Below, piece after piece: positions 8,548-18,089 of a stretch of 64,000 nt of DNA. The translations under genes were made by a program, and so were the position numbers. The notes under the pieces were generated by a model, which saw only the letters and a list, made by a program, of their open reading frames with translations, made no database searches and was not told where the DNA came from. The first letter of the stretch is position 1, and the number at the start of each line of letters is the position of its first letter. Location of the stretch: the NCBI RefSeq assembly GCF_030817415.1, contig NZ_JAUSZI010000002.1, positions 1,674,001 to 1,738,000 of the forward strand. Reading direction: 5' to 3'. Source of the stretch: Streptomyces umbrinus (lineage in GTDB: Bacteria > Actinomycetota > Actinomycetes > Streptomycetales > Streptomycetaceae).

Positions 8548-8879
8548 GTGATCCTCCGCGGAAGGCGCCCCGGGAACCGTCCCCGAGTCGATCGGCGAGA
8601 AAACGCCTCCCAGACAGACCCTCAGTTGCCGTGCACAGGGCCGCATTTCGAGAATGCTCCGTACCGGTGAGAGGACACGCCGACGGAAAGGAACACAATC
8701 GGATATCGCCGCAGGTCACGGACCGTCAGAAATTTCCTGGCGACGGCAACTCGGATGGCGCACGGCGACACACTCCGCCACCCGTTCGCGCTTCTCCCGT
8801 CGCCCTGTGCGCGCGCTGCGCTTAGCGTTCTCGTATGCGCGACGGACGTGGCGACGGCCACGTCGAGAGGGGATTGCGA
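8548..8879. other. 332-base divergent promoter region
   Basis: No gene is seen. It lies between the starts of the minus-strand surface protein and the plus-strand sortase, so it should hold both promoters. The stretch 8680-8760 is less GC-rich than its surroundings. No clear -35/-10 pair or palindrome could be fixed by eye. Confidence 0.4.
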
Positions 8880-9545
8880 ATGTCCGTGTCCGAGCTGGCG
8901 GAAGAGGAGGAGCGCCCCAAGAAGCGCGCTCCTTGGGGCGTGATAGCGCTTGTCCTGCTGACCGGCCTCGCTCTCGTCCGGAATGGTTCGGGAGAGTTCG
9001 ACGTCGGGCCCCCGCAACCCGCGACGGCCGCCGCCGCGGACAACCACGTCACCGGCGACACGACCCGCACGGGCACTCCGGCCCCCCTGACGTTCTCCGT
9101 GGTCGACCGCATCAGGATCCCGGCGATCCGGGTCGACGCCCCCGCCACACCCGTGGGCCTCGACATGGAGGGCTGGGTGGACGCGCCACCGCCGGAGGAC
9201 CCGAACCTCGCGGGCTGGTTCTCGGGCGCGGTCTCGCCCGGCGAGAAGGGCACGGCCATCATGGTCGGCCACGTCGACAACCGGCAGGGCCCCGCCGTCT
9301 TCTACGGACTCGGGGCCCTGAAAAAGGGACATCGCGTGGAGGTCCTGCGCAAGGACGGAAAGACCGCCGTGTTCGAGATCTACGGCATCGAGGTCTTCGA
9401 GAAGAACAACTTCCCCGGAGACCGTGTCTACGGGAACACCGGAACCCCCGAAATTCGCGTCATCACCTGCGGGGGCGGTTTCTCCAAGCAGAACGGCTAC
9501 GACGGGAACGTCGTCGTGTTCGCCCGCCTGATCGAGGTTCGCTGA
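8880..9545 (+). CDS. Class F sortase
   Basis: The 221-residue protein has a short cytosolic N-terminus, one membrane helix (GVIALVLLTGLALV, ~18-33), a variable linker and a sortase beta-barrel. The catalytic residues are visible: His in MVGHVDN, Cys in VITCGGG and Arg in VVFARLIE. The class F pattern of a single N-terminal anchor is typical of Streptomyces. Sortases cleave a C-terminal sorting motif and attach the protein to the wall or to another acceptor. The start is the ATG at 8880, with AGGGGA about 9 bases upstream; an earlier ATG at 8835 lacks such a site. Neighbouring genes encode C-terminally anchored secreted proteins that may be substrates. Confidence 0.88.
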   Translation: MSVSELAEEEERPKKRAPWGVIALVLLTGLALVRNGSGEFDVGPPQPATAAAADNHVTGDTTRTGTPAPLTFSVVDRIRIPAIRVDAPATPVGLDMEGWVDAPPPEDPNLAGWFSGAVSPGEKGTAIMVGHVDNRQGPAVFYGLGALKKGHRVEVLRKDGKTAVFEIYGIEVFEKNNFPGDRVYGNTGTPEIRVITCGGGFSKQNGYDGNVVVFARLIEVR

Positions 9546-9572
9546 GCGTTCCCCGGCCGGGCGGGCGAAAAC

Positions 9573-9617
9573 CCGCGGAGTTCCACGGAACCCTTTCGGT
9601 TCCGTGGAACTCCGCGG
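9573..9617. terminator. Perfect 20-bp hairpin between sortase and deacetylase genes
   Basis: The arms at 9573-9592 and 9598-9617 are exact complements with a 5-base loop CTTTC. Within each arm GTTCCACGGAAC is itself palindromic. It lies between two convergent stop codons and probably stops transcription from both sides. Confidence 0.85.
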
Positions 9618-9652
9618 CTCTATGTGGACTGCCGACATCTATGTGCCGGCAT

Positions 9653-10501
9653 CTATGTGGAATGCCGCCGGGGCACGATGATGTGATAGCCCGAGTCCAG
9701 CAGCCGGGGCAGATAGTCGCGCAGCGCCGTCACACTCTGCGTGCGGTCCCCGCCCGCGTCGTGTCCGAGGACCACGACGCCCGGGGCCGCGCCCTTGATG
9801 ACCCGGCCCTCGATCGCGTCGGCACCCGGCGAGGTCCAGTCGAGGGTGTCGACGGTCCAGGCGAGCGGTTCCATGCCGAGTTCGGCGCCGATCTGGAAGG
9901 CGGCCCGGTTCCAGGCCCCGTACGGCGCGCGGAACCAGCCGGGCCGCTCCCCGGTTCCCTCCTCGATGACATCGCAGGTGCGCTCCATCTGGGAGCGGAT
10001 CTCGGCCCTGGTCAGCCGGGTCAGCAGGGGGTGGGACCAGGTGTGGTTGCCCACCACGTGTCCCTCGTCGGCCATCCGGCGCAGCAGGTCCTTGTGGCCG
10101 GCGGCCATCTCCCCGCACACGAAGAACATGGCGCGCACCTTGTGGGCCTTGAGCGTGCGCAGGACCTGAGGGGTATAGCGGGGGTCGGGCCCGTCGTCGA
10201 AGGTCAGGACCATGGTCTTGCCGCGCCCCGACATACGCAGGAACGGCTGGTGCCGTACGAGGGTCCGCGCGGCCGTGCCGCGGACCGGCCCGTATCCGGC
10301 GATGGGCTGAAGACGGTAGGCGGAGGGTCTCAGGGCCGCGCGCTTCGCCTGGGCGCCGGCGGCGGGAGCGGCGGAGGACCGGACCGGGGAGCCCGGGTCG
10401 GCGGTGAGCACCTGTACCGTGCCGGCCGCGCCCACCGCTCCCAGCACGGCGGCGCCGGCGAACAACGCCCGGCGCCGCGAGAGGAACTGATCCTTATTCA
10501 T
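9653..10501 (-). CDS. Secreted polysaccharide deacetylase (NodB domain, CE4)
   Basis: The 282-residue protein starts with a twin-arginine type signal (SRRRALFAG plus hydrophobic stretch). The NodB domain has all main motifs: TFDDGPD (motif 1, catalytic and metal Asp), HTWSHP (motif 2, metal His), RAPYG (motif 3), a DTLDW segment and a late VVLGHD. CE4 enzymes remove acetyl groups from N-acetylglucosamine in peptidoglycan, chitin or other polymers using a divalent metal. Action outside the membrane is expected. The gene lies downstream of lysX on the same strand (gap 101 bases) and converges with the sortase gene. No strong ribosome site precedes the ATG, so the start is less certain. The substrate cannot be told. 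Confidence 0.9.
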   Translation of the reverse strand: MNKDQFLSRRRALFAGAAVLGAVGAAGTVQVLTADPGSPVRSSAAPAAGAQAKRAALRPSAYRLQPIAGYGPVRGTAARTLVRHQPFLRMSGRGKTMVLTFDDGPDPRYTPQVLRTLKAHKVRAMFFVCGEMAAGHKDLLRRMADEGHVVGNHTWSHPLLTRLTRAEIRSQMERTCDVIEEGTGERPGWFRAPYGAWNRAAFQIGAELGMEPLAWTVDTLDWTSPGADAIEGRVIKGAAPGVVVLGHDAGGDRTQSVTALRDYLPRLLDSGYHIIVPRRHST

Positions 10502-10602
10502 GAGTAATCAGTCGCCCGACCGACGTGTGCCGCAGCACATGTCCACCGGTGCGGACGCACGAAAGCACCCGTTGAGAGCAGTTCCCGGGCGTCGGGAGCG
10601 GC

Positions 10603-13600
10603 TCAGCGGCGGCGTACGAGCGGGAAGGGCAGCGTCTCGCGGATGGTGAGCCCGGTGAGGAACATGACGAGCCGGTCGACGCCGATGCCGAGCCCTCCGG
10701 TGGGCGGCATGGCGTACTCCAGGGCGTCGAGGAAGTCCTCGTCCAGCTCCATCGCCTCCGGGTCTCCCCCGGCGGCGAGCAGCGACTGCGCGGTGAGACG
10801 CCGGCGCTGTTCGACGGGGTCGGTCAGCTCGGAGTAGGCGGTCCCCAGCTCGGTGCCGAAGGCCACGAGGTCCCAGCGCTCGGCGAGCCGAGGGTCCAAT
10901 CGGTGCTGGCGGGTAAGCGGGGAGACGTCGGTCGGGAAGTCCTTGTAGAAGGTCGGCAGCTCGGTCTTCTCCTCGACCAGGCGTTCGTACATTTCGAGGA
11001 CGACATCGCCACGGCCGTGCTCGGCGGTGTACGGGACGCCCGCCCGGTCGCACAGCCGGTGCAGGGACTCCAGGGGCGTGTCGGCGTCGATCTCCTCCCC
11101 CAGCGCCTCGGAGATCGCCCCGTAGACCGTCCTGACGGGCCAGGGTCCCGAGATGTCGTGCTCGGTGCCGTCCTTGCGGGCGACCGGCGAACCGAAGGCG
11201 GCGGTCGCCGCGCCCTGGATCAGTTCGCGGGTGAGGTCGAGCATCACGTCGTAGTCGGCGAAGGCCTGGTAGGCCTCCAGCATCGTGAACTCGGGGTTGT
11301 GCTTGTAGGAGACGCCCTCGTTGCGGAAGGTGCGGCCCATCTCGAAGACCTTCTCCATGCCGCCGACGCACAGCCGCTTCAGATACAGCTCGGGGGCGAT
11401 CCGCAGATAGAGGTCGAGGTCGTAGGCGTTGATGTGGGTGTGGAAGGGCCGGGCGTTGGCGCCGCCGTGGATCTGCTGGAGCATCGGCGTCTCGACCTCC
11501 AGATAGCCGCGTTCCAGAAGGCCCTGGCGCAGGGCCTGGACGGCGGTGGACCTGGCTCGTACGACGTCCCGTGTGTCCGGGCTCGCGACCAGGTCGAGAT
11601 AGCGGCGGCGGACCTTGGCCTCGGGGTCGGCGAGGCCGCGCCGCTTGTCCGGCAGGGGGCGCAGGCACTTGCCGATGAGCTGCCAGGAGGTGACGAAGAC
11701 CGTGGGCTGCCCCTTGTCGCTGACACCGGTCAGACCGGTGACGCTGACGTGGTCGCCGATGTCGACGTCCTCTCGGAACCGGTCGAGGCCGGGGCCCGTG
11801 TCCTTCCGGGTGAGGGCGAGCTGGAAGTCGCCGGACCAGTCGCGCAGGACGGCGAAGACGATGCCGCCGAAGTCGCGTACGAGCATGACGCGGCCCGCGA
11901 CCGTCACGTGCTGCCCCTCGCGGACCTCGGCGAGGGTGTGGGTGCGGGGCGGGATGCCGACCGGGTAGGGGTCGATGCCCTCTTCGCGGAGCCGGTCGAG
12001 TGTGCGGTGCCGGATGCGGACCTGTTCGGGCAGGCCGGACGTCGGATCGGCGGCCTCGGCCTCGTCCCCACCGTCGAGGCCGAGCGCCGACAGCGACGGC
12101 AGGCCCTCGGTGCTCGCCGGTTTCGGCCCGCCCTTCGCGTGCCCCCGGCCCCGGAGCGTGCGCAGCGACGGTACGGAGACGAAGCCCTCCGCGATGCCCG
12201 AGGCCAGTCCGATCCGGGCGAGGGCCGCGGTGTCTCCGTAACAGATGAAGCGCGGATACCACTCGGGGTGGTACTTGGCGTTGGACCGGTAGAGGGCCTC
12301 CAGCTGCCACCACTTGGAGAAGAACAGCAGCAGGCGGCGCCAGAGTCTGAGGACCGGTCCGGCGCCGATGCGGGCGCCCTCCTCGAAGACCGAGCGGAAC
12401 ACGGCGAAGTTGAGCGAGATCCTGCGCACGCCGAGCTTTCCGGCGACCGCGCACAGCTCGGCGACCATGAACTCCATGACGCCGTTGGGTGCGCTGCGGT
12501 CCCGGCGCATCAGGTCGAGCGAGACGCCGTCGCGGCCCCAGGGCACGAGGGACAGCAGCGCGAGCAGTCTGCCGTCGGAGTCGATCGCCTCGACGAGGAG
12601 GCAGTCGCCGTCCTCGGGGTCGCCGAGCCGGTCCAGGGCCATGGAGAAGCCGCGCTCGGTCTCGGTGTCCCGCCAGGCGTCCGCCCTGTCGACAATCTCC
12701 TCCATCTCCTCGTCGGTGAGGGTGGAGTGTCTGCGTACGCGGCAGGTGGCGCCGGTGCGGCGGACGCGGCCCACCGCCTGTCGGGCCACCCGCATGTCGC
12801 GGCCGTCGAGGTCGAAGCCGGCGACGTGCAGGATCGCCTCGTCGCCGAGCTGCAGAGCTCCGAGCCCTGAGCGTGCGTACGCCTTCGCGCCCTCCTCGGA
12901 GGCGCCCATGACGGCGGGGGCCCAGGCGTAGCGGCGGGCCACGTCGAGCCAGGCGCCGATGGCGTGCTGCCAGGCCTCGCGGTCGCCGACGGGGTCTCCG
13001 CTGGCGAGGCACACCCCGGCTTCGACACGGTAGGTGACGGCGGCCTTGCCGCTGGGTGAGAAGACGACGGCCTTGTCGCGACGGGTGGCGAAGTAGCCGA
13101 GCGAGTCGTCCGCCCCGTACGCCTTCAGCAGGGCGCGGATGCGGCGCTCCTCGTCGCCGTGCAGGGCCGCCTCCATACGCTGGGAGCGGAAGAGGGTGGA
13201 CGCCGCGTTCAGCAGGGCGAGCGCACCGAACAGGCCGAGGAAGAAGAACAGCGGGCGGGGTGGCCGCCCGTCGAAGGCGCCGCCCGAGATCAGTCCGCCG
13301 CAGACCCGGTCGGCGGCCCACAGCAGCCGCTGGCCGCGCGGCAGTGTGCCGGGGAAGAGTTCGACGAGGCCCCAGCCGACGAGGATCGCCACGGCCAGCC
13401 CGGCGAGCAGCACGCCGAGGGCGCGGCGCACCGCGGCTCTGCGCGAGTCCGCGTAGAACTCCCGGCGGGCCACGATCAGCAGGCCCAGGGCCAGGGCGCA
13501 GACCACGAGCGAGGGGACGGAGTCGGCGTACTGGCCCATCGCGGTGCCCAGCACGTCGACGAGGACCAGCAGTCCGAGATAGACGACGACCAGCCACCAG

Positions 13601-13890
13601 GCGATCTTCTTGCGGGCCGCGATGGCGGCGGCGAGGAGGAACAGGAAGACGGCGTACGCGAGGTTCGCGCTGACCGGGACCACGACCAGGTTCAGCACGT
13701 GGACGACCGGGCGCAGCAGCCGGCGCAGCGGCGGGATGAAGGCCAGCACCAGACAGAGCAGGCCGAGGGCGGCGAAGAAGACCGCGAATCCCTCGGGCAC
13801 CTTGCTGAGGAGACCGTCCCGCGACGGGCGTATCGGCCCTGTCGTGTCCTTCGGGTCCCTCGGGGCTTCCGCCCGGACGCCGGCACTCAT
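10603..13890 (-). CDS. lysX: Bifunctional lysyl-tRNA synthetase / lysylphosphatidylglycerol synthase, LysX type
   Basis: The 1095-residue protein has three parts. The first ~220 residues hold several membrane helices. A DUF2156 lysyltransferase domain follows (about 230-590; [13 protein letters not shown] and VMEFMVAEL segments). The C-terminal ~480 residues are a class II lysyl-tRNA synthetase with an OB-fold ([13 protein letters not shown]), motif 2 [20 protein letters not shown] and motif 3 [11 protein letters not shown]. In mycobacteria LysX makes lysyl-tRNA and transfers lysine to phosphatidylglycerol, which lowers membrane negative charge and gives resistance to cationic peptides. The start at 13890 (MSAGVRAE) matches the onset of the membrane region; the frame stays open upstream, opposite the uspA gene. 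The standard LysS is probably elsewhere. Confidence 0.93.
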   Translation of the reverse strand: MSAGVRAEAPRDPKDTTGPIRPSRDGLLSKVPEGFAVFFAALGLLCLVLAFIPPLRRLLRPVVHVLNLVVVPVSANLAYAVFLFLLAAAIAARKKIAWWLVVVYLGLLVLVDVLGTAMGQYADSVPSLVVCALALGLLIVARREFYADSRRAAVRRALGVLLAGLAVAILVGWGLVELFPGTLPRGQRLLWAADRVCGGLISGGAFDGRPPRPLFFFLGLFGALALLNAASTLFRSQRMEAALHGDEERRIRALLKAYGADDSLGYFATRRDKAVVFSPSGKAAVTYRVEAGVCLASGDPVGDREAWQHAIGAWLDVARRYAWAPAVMGASEEGAKAYARSGLGALQLGDEAILHVAGFDLDGRDMRVARQAVGRVRRTGATCRVRRHSTLTDEEMEEIVDRADAWRDTETERGFSMALDRLGDPEDGDCLLVEAIDSDGRLLALLSLVPWGRDGVSLDLMRRDRSAPNGVMEFMVAELCAVAGKLGVRRISLNFAVFRSVFEEGARIGAGPVLRLWRRLLLFFSKWWQLEALYRSNAKYHPEWYPRFICYGDTAALARIGLASGIAEGFVSVPSLRTLRGRGHAKGGPKPASTEGLPSLSALGLDGGDEAEAADPTSGLPEQVRIRHRTLDRLREEGIDPYPVGIPPRTHTLAEVREGQHVTVAGRVMLVRDFGGIVFAVLRDWSGDFQLALTRKDTGPGLDRFREDVDIGDHVSVTGLTGVSDKGQPTVFVTSWQLIGKCLRPLPDKRRGLADPEAKVRRRYLDLVASPDTRDVVRARSTAVQALRQGLLERGYLEVETPMLQQIHGGANARPFHTHINAYDLDLYLRIAPELYLKRLCVGGMEKVFEMGRTFRNEGVSYKHNPEFTMLEAYQAFADYDVMLDLTRELIQGAATAAFGSPVARKDGTEHDISGPWPVRTVYGAISEALGEEIDADTPLESLHRLCDRAGVPYTAEHGRGDVVLEMYERLVEEKTELPTFYKDFPTDVSPLTRQHRLDPRLAERWDLVAFGTELGTAYSELTDPVEQRRRLTAQSLLAAGGDPEAMELDEDFLDALEYAMPPTGGLGIGVDRLVMFLTGLTIRETLPFPLVRRR

Positions 13891-13992
13891 GCTCTCGACT
13901 GTAGGAAGAGCGGGGCCCGGCCGCCTGTCGAGCGCGGCCGTGCGCGGTCCCGGGCGACCGTGGGAGCCACCCGTTCCGATAGCCTCTGCGCC

Positions 13993-14454
13993 GTGACGGA
14001 ACAGCACCCCCACCAGTTCGAACGGGGCACCGACGGGCCCAAGGTCATCGTGGTCGGCGTGGACGGCTCCGACTCGTCCCTGCGCGCCGCCGCCTACGCC
14101 GCGGGGCTGGCCCGGCGCCAGCGGGCGCTGCTCGCCCTGGTCTACATCCAGCCGGTGATGGCGGCCGGCGCCGCGCTCGGGGTTCCGGTCGCCGAGACGA
14201 CCGACCAGATCGCCGAGGAGCTGGTGCGGGAGATCCGGGACGCGACCGAGCAGGTCAAGGGCATATTCGATGTGCGCTGGGAGTTCCACACCTTCCGCGG
14301 CGACCCGTACAACGGACTCGTCTCGGCGGCGGACCAGCTCAAGGCGGACGCCGTCGTCGTGGGCGCCTCCGAGCAGGCGGGCCACCGGATCGTCGGTTCC
14401 GTCGCGATCCGCCTGGTGAAGGCGGGGCGGTGGCCGGTGACTGTGGTGCCGTAG
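13993..14454 (+). CDS. UspA-family universal stress protein, single domain
   Basis: The 153-residue protein begins [21 protein letters not shown], the usual first strand and helix of a Usp fold, and ends [20 protein letters not shown]. In ATP-binding members the end motif is G-x2-G-x9-G-S/T; here the second glycine is replaced (GASE), so nucleotide binding may be weak. The protein is cytosolic and dimeric in known relatives. It is transcribed away from lysX with 102 bases between starts. The start is the GTG at 13993 and no good ribosome site is visible; leaderless translation is possible. The exact function is unknown. Confidence 0.88.
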   Translation: MTEQHPHQFERGTDGPKVIVVGVDGSDSSLRAAAYAAGLARRQRALLALVYIQPVMAAGAALGVPVAETTDQIAEELVREIRDATEQVKGIFDVRWEFHTFRGDPYNGLVSAADQLKADAVVVGASEQAGHRIVGSVAIRLVKAGRWPVTVVP

Positions 14455-14553
14455 AGCGCCGAGCAGTGCGGGCGGTGCCGTCGGTGCGGGCGCCGGGGGT
14501 ACGGACGGCGCTCCCCAGGCGTTCACGCCCGCGAGGCGCTTCAACGCGCCCCG

Positions 14554-15735
14554 CTACTTCATCTGCTTCGCCGGCTTCCCCATGACGAGGCCGTCGGCGG
14601 CCGCGCCCCGGCTGAGGACGACGCGGCGGATCCGGTCGCGTACAGCGGTCACGTCGGCTCCTTGGCCGATCGCGCTGTTGAGATCGACCACGCGGCCCGA
14701 GTCGACGTCGAACCACTGGGGTACGAATTCGGCCTTCTCGACCCGCCAGCGGTCGCCGGACCTCTCCGGCGGGGCGAAGGTGAAGCGGCCGATCGTGCTC
14801 TCGTTGCCGCGGGGGTCCTGGGCGCCGCTGTGGTTGGTCATCCTGCCCGCGATCTGGTCGCCCATCCCGTAGATCACCCAGGTTCCGTTGACCTTCTCGT
14901 ACGCCTGGGGCACGTGGGCGTGGGTGCCGAGGATCAGGTCGATGTCGGGGCGGCCGTCCGTGCGGGCCCCGGTGAGCCGCTTGCTCAGGTCCAGCTGCTG
15001 GTCGTCCGGCTCGTCCTGCCATTCGGTGCCCCAGTGCAGGGACACGACCACGACGTCGGCACCGGCCTTCCGGGCGGCCCGGGCGTCCGTGACGATCCGG
15101 TCGGAGTCGATGAGGTTGACGGCCCAGGGTTCGCCGGCCGGGAGCGGGAAGCCGTTCGTGCCGTACGTGTACGCGAGGTGGGCGACCTTGGCGGTGCCCG
15201 TCTGCATGATCGTGGGCGCGCCCGCCTCGGCGGCGCTGCGGGCGGACCCGGCGTGCCGCACCCCGGCCCGGTCGAGCGCGTCGAGGGTGCGGTGGATACC
15301 GGCGGCGCCGTCGTCGAGGGTGTGGTTGGAGGCGGTCGAGCAGGCGTCGTAGCCGGTCGCGGCGAGGCCCTCCGCCACCTGCGGCGGGGACTTGAAGGTG
15401 GGGTAGCCGGTGTAGTCGCCGTCCGCTCCGTACACCGTCTCCATATGACAGATCGCCAGGTCGGCGCGGGCCACGACGGGTTTGACCCCCGACAGCATGG
15501 GGCGGAAGTCGTAGCCGTAACCGCCCGCGTCGGCCTTCGCCCTGTCGATGATCGAGCTGTGCGGGAGGACGTCACCGGAGGCGACGAGTGTGAAGCCCTG
15601 CGCCGACGCTCCGCCCCCGACCGGGCTCCCCCGGCGTTTCGGCCCGTCCTGACCTTGACAGCTCGCGACAACCGCGGCGCAGCACAGGACCGCGAGGACC
15701 GTTGCCGCCTGTCGGGTGCGTGGTGTCCTCGCCAT
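14554..15735 (-). CDS. CapA/PgsA-family lipoprotein
   Basis: The 393-residue protein from the ATG at 15735 (GAGG 8-10 bases upstream) has a lipoprotein signal ending VVASC. The CapA fold has the metallo-phosphoesterase-like signature: LVASGDVLPHSS, ICHMETV, STASNHTLDDGAAG, VVVSLHWGTEWQDEP and LILGTHAHVPQ. CapA proteins take part in poly-gamma-glutamate synthesis in Bacillus, but actinobacterial lone copies have no shown polymer role. No capBC-like genes are nearby, so I would not call this a capsule locus. It is convergent with the uspA gene. Two more upstream in-frame ATG codons exist (15753, 15768) with poorer ribosome sites. Confidence 0.88.
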   Translation of the reverse strand: MARTPRTRQAATVLAVLCCAAVVASCQGQDGPKRRGSPVGGGASAQGFTLVASGDVLPHSSIIDRAKADAGGYGYDFRPMLSGVKPVVARADLAICHMETVYGADGDYTGYPTFKSPPQVAEGLAATGYDACSTASNHTLDDGAAGIHRTLDALDRAGVRHAGSARSAAEAGAPTIMQTGTAKVAHLAYTYGTNGFPLPAGEPWAVNLIDSDRIVTDARAARKAGADVVVVSLHWGTEWQDEPDDQQLDLSKRLTGARTDGRPDIDLILGTHAHVPQAYEKVNGTWVIYGMGDQIAGRMTNHSGAQDPRGNESTIGRFTFAPPERSGDRWRVEKAEFVPQWFDVDSGRVVDLNSAIGQGADVTAVRDRIRRVVLSRGAAADGLVMGKPAKQMK

Positions 15736-16020
15736 TCTCGGCCTCGCTCCCATGCGGCTCAATACCACTCAATGCGGTCGTATTTGAGTACGAACCCATA
15801 TGTGTCCAGATAAGAGTCCGACGGGAGGCAAGAAGGCGCCACTGCCACTGCCCCGAACGGGGTTCCAGGACGGGGCCATTGGGGCGAACCGAGATGCGGA
15901 GGCGGAGCCTTCCGTCCCGGTTGACCGTTCGTCGTACCGTTCGTCGACGGGTTCGACCGTCTGCCGACGAGCCGTGTCCGTGGCCTGTCCCGGCGGGTCG
16001 CCCTGCGCTGGCATACGGCC
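15736..16020. other. 285-base divergent intergenic region
   Basis: No gene is supported. It separates the starts of the CapA-like gene (minus) and the ECF sigma gene (plus). A less GC-rich part at 15764-15812 is a likely promoter site. The stretch near 15919-15951 carries the repeated GTTCGTCG. Confidence 0.4.
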
Positions 16021-16566
16021 ATGACGGCCGCCACGACCATGACCAGCAGGACGACCGCCGAGCACGAGCTGGCCGAATTGCAGCGGGAGCACGGCGCACC
16101 GCTCTTCGCCCTGATGCTGAGGCTCTCCGACGGAGACCGCCAGCGTGCCGAGGATCTGGTGCAGGAGACGTTCGTACGCGCCTGGCAGCATCCCGAGGCG
16201 CTGCGCGCCGACGACTTCGAGTCCGTACGGCCCTGGCTGCTGACGGTGGGCCGGCGGCTGGCCATAGACGCGCGGCGGGCCCGTCAGGCGCGGCCCGCCG
16301 AGGTCGGGGACGCCGTACTGGAGAGCGCGCGGGTCGCGGCCGATCACGCGGAACGCTCGGTGGCGACCCTCGATGTGCGAGAGGCTGTGAAGACACTCAC
16401 TCCGGAGCACCGTGAAGTCCTGGTGCAGGTGTATTTCCGGGGGGCGAGTGTGGCGGAGGCCGCCGAGGCCCTGGGGATTCCGCCCGGTACCGTGAAATCT
16501 CGCGCGTACTACGCGCTGCGCGCCCTGCGCCGGGTTCTTCCGGGATACGCGGCCGACCTGCGGTGA
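16021..16566 (+). CDS. ECF (group 4) RNA polymerase sigma factor
   Basis: The 181-residue protein has sigma region 2 (AEDLVQETFVRAWQHP, then RPWLLTVGRRLAIDARRARQ) and region 4 (LTPEHREVLVQVYFRGASV then IPPGTVKSRAYYALRALRR). It lacks regions 1 and 3, as expected for ECF factors. It directs RNA polymerase to a small promoter set and is normally held by an anti-sigma factor. The zinc-finger anti-sigma gene at 17413 is on the same strand, with one unknown gene between, resembling the SigK/RskA arrangement. The ATG at 16021 is used; a second at 16039 is possible. The gene may be autoregulated, but no promoter match was fixed. Confidence 0.92.
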   Translation: MTAATTMTSRTTAEHELAELQREHGAPLFALMLRLSDGDRQRAEDLVQETFVRAWQHPEALRADDFESVRPWLLTVGRRLAIDARRARQARPAEVGDAVLESARVAADHAERSVATLDVREAVKTLTPEHREVLVQVYFRGASVAEAAEALGIPPGTVKSRAYYALRALRRVLPGYAADLR

Positions 16567-16701
16567 AACCGGAGGCCAGGTCAAGCCTCCGTAAAGCGCC
16601 TTGCCGAGGACCATGGTTGAGCAATCAGCTGTCTTCATCCGTGTTCCGGACTGGGGCCCGGGGTCGGGCGACGCGCACGCACCGGAGGAAGGCAGGAAGG
16701 G

Positions 16702-17217
16702 ATGCTGCACAGAGGTCAAGAGAGCACGGACGGCGCGGGCGGTGGTGAACTCACCGTCCCCATGGCGTGGTTGTACGCCGAGTACATCGCCGACGAACTG
16801 CTGCGGACGGGCGACCTGATGCCGCCGACGTCCTTCGAGTTCCGCGCCGGGCGCGACGCCCTGGCGCTCACCATCTTCCTGTCGGACACGAGTGGCGAAC
16901 TCTCCGGCATCCGGGTCGTCTCACAGCTGGAGACGTGGTTGTCGCTGACGGCGTACGACCAGCCGTGGCAGGACTGGGTGCGCGAGCGCATGGCCGGACT
17001 CGCGGCCGAGGCGATCGACGCGGGTGGCCCGGCGCCGGATCTGGACCTGGCGACGGCGGCCTGGCGCTGGCTGGAGGAGACCGAACTGCTCGCGCCCGAC
17101 CTGGACGCGGTGCCGGGCGGCGGTCCGGTCATCGGGGAGGACGACGGCCCGAAGGTCTGGACGCCCGCCTGGCAGCTGGGGCTGCCGCTGGGGCACCTGG
17201 CGATCCATCTTTTCTGA
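16702..17217 (+). CDS. Conserved hypothetical protein between sigma and anti-sigma genes
   Basis: This 171-residue acidic soluble protein has no signal or membrane segment and no family I recognise. Notable are SFEFRAGRDALALTIFLSD, a Trp-rich middle (ETWLSL, QPWQDWVRERM, AAWRWLEE) and the hydrophobic C-terminus VWTPAWQLGLPLGHLAIHLF. AGGAAGGG lies just before the ATG at 16702; a second in-frame ATG (VPMAWLYAEY) is an alternative start. Its place between an ECF sigma factor and the cognate-looking anti-sigma on the same strand suggests co-expression and perhaps a role in the same switch. This is inference from position only. Confidence 0.72.
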   Translation: MLHRGQESTDGAGGGELTVPMAWLYAEYIADELLRTGDLMPPTSFEFRAGRDALALTIFLSDTSGELSGIRVVSQLETWLSLTAYDQPWQDWVRERMAGLAAEAIDAGGPAPDLDLATAAWRWLEETELLAPDLDAVPGGGPVIGEDDGPKVWTPAWQLGLPLGHLAIHLF

Positions 17218-17412
17218 GCGATTTTCCGACAGACTTCCCCCTCCAACTACCCTGGCCAGTTTTTTCTGAACCTCGACCAATCCGAGGGCCCGTCCGCTCC
17301 GAATCTCTTGGTTCGTTTCCTGCGGGACTTGAGTGATTCGGCGGTCTCCTGCGTACCGGTGGGCAAGCAACTACTCCCCGCACACACACCCCATCGGCAC
17401 CGAGGATTTGGT

Positions 17413-18084
17413 ATGAGGTCGCTGGAACGCCACCGCGACGTCGGCGCATATGCGCTCGGCGTGCTGGACGAGGCGGATGCCTTCCGCTTCGAGGACCACC
17501 TCACGGAGTGTCCCCAGTGTGCGGTTCAGATACATGAACTGGCAGCCACCACACGGTCGTTGCGGGCATACGCCCAGGCGACGCCACGTGCGGTGCATCC
17601 CATGACGCAGGCCGGGCCGGCCCTGCTGGACCGGCTCCTGGACGATGTCGCGTCGACACGCCGCAGCGGGCGCAGGCGCTGGCTGTACGCCGTCGCCGCG
17701 GCCGTGGTCTTCGCCGTGGGCGGTCCCGCGGTGGCGGTCTTCACCGGGGACGAGTCCTCCGGCGGCCAGACGGTCGCGGCGACCGACCCGTCGTCGGGCG
17801 TATGGGCCGAGGTCACCACCCTGAACCGCGCCTGGGGCAGCGAAGTGGACCTGAAGGTCAAGAACGCGCCGAGTCTCCTGCGCTGCCAGCTCGTCGCCAT
17901 AGGCCGCGACGACTCGGAGCAGGTCGTACTCAGCTGGACCGTGCCCGAGAAGACCGGCGGGACCGCCGAGAGCAAGCCCTCCGAGCCCATGCAGGGCGCG
18001 GCGGCGATGCATCCCGGCGAGGTCGTCCGCTACGAGGTGCGCAACCCGGACGGGCAGGCACTGGTGACGCTCAAGGCCCCCTGA
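17413..18084 (+). CDS. Zinc-finger anti-sigma factor, RskA-like, single membrane span
   Basis: The 223-residue protein has a cytosolic N-terminus with the ZAS motif (HLTECPQC: H-x3-C-x2-C, about 30-37) and a linker. One membrane helix (LYAVAAAVVFAVGGPAVAVF, ~98-118) and an extracytoplasmic RskA-type beta domain follow, containing VWAEVTTLNRAWGSEVDLKV. It is predicted to bind and inhibit the sigma factor encoded at 16021 until an outside signal triggers proteolysis. The start at 17413 has GAGG 6 bases upstream. The gene ends in a region with three 22-base tandem repeats. Confidence 0.9.
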   Translation: MRSLERHRDVGAYALGVLDEADAFRFEDHLTECPQCAVQIHELAATTRSLRAYAQATPRAVHPMTQAGPALLDRLLDDVASTRRSGRRRWLYAVAAAVVFAVGGPAVAVFTGDESSGGQTVAATDPSSGVWAEVTTLNRAWGSEVDLKVKNAPSLLRCQLVAIGRDDSEQVVLSWTVPEKTGGTAESKPSEPMQGAAAMHPGEVVRYEVRNPDGQALVTLKAP

Positions 18085-18089
18085 GGCGC

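Noticed and set aside
10508..13597. 1029-codon minus-strand frame overlapping lysX in another phase
   Set aside because: Arg/Pro-rich shadow of lysX, which has complete known domains in its own phase.
14554..15735. Capsule or poly-gamma-glutamate synthesis locus around the CapA-like gene
   Set aside because: No capB or capC partner is adjacent; lone CapA proteins are common in actinobacteria with other, unknown roles.
15769..16719. 316-codon minus-strand frame across the sigma factor gene
   Set aside because: It lies opposite a clear ECF sigma factor and has no recognisable domain or ribosome site.
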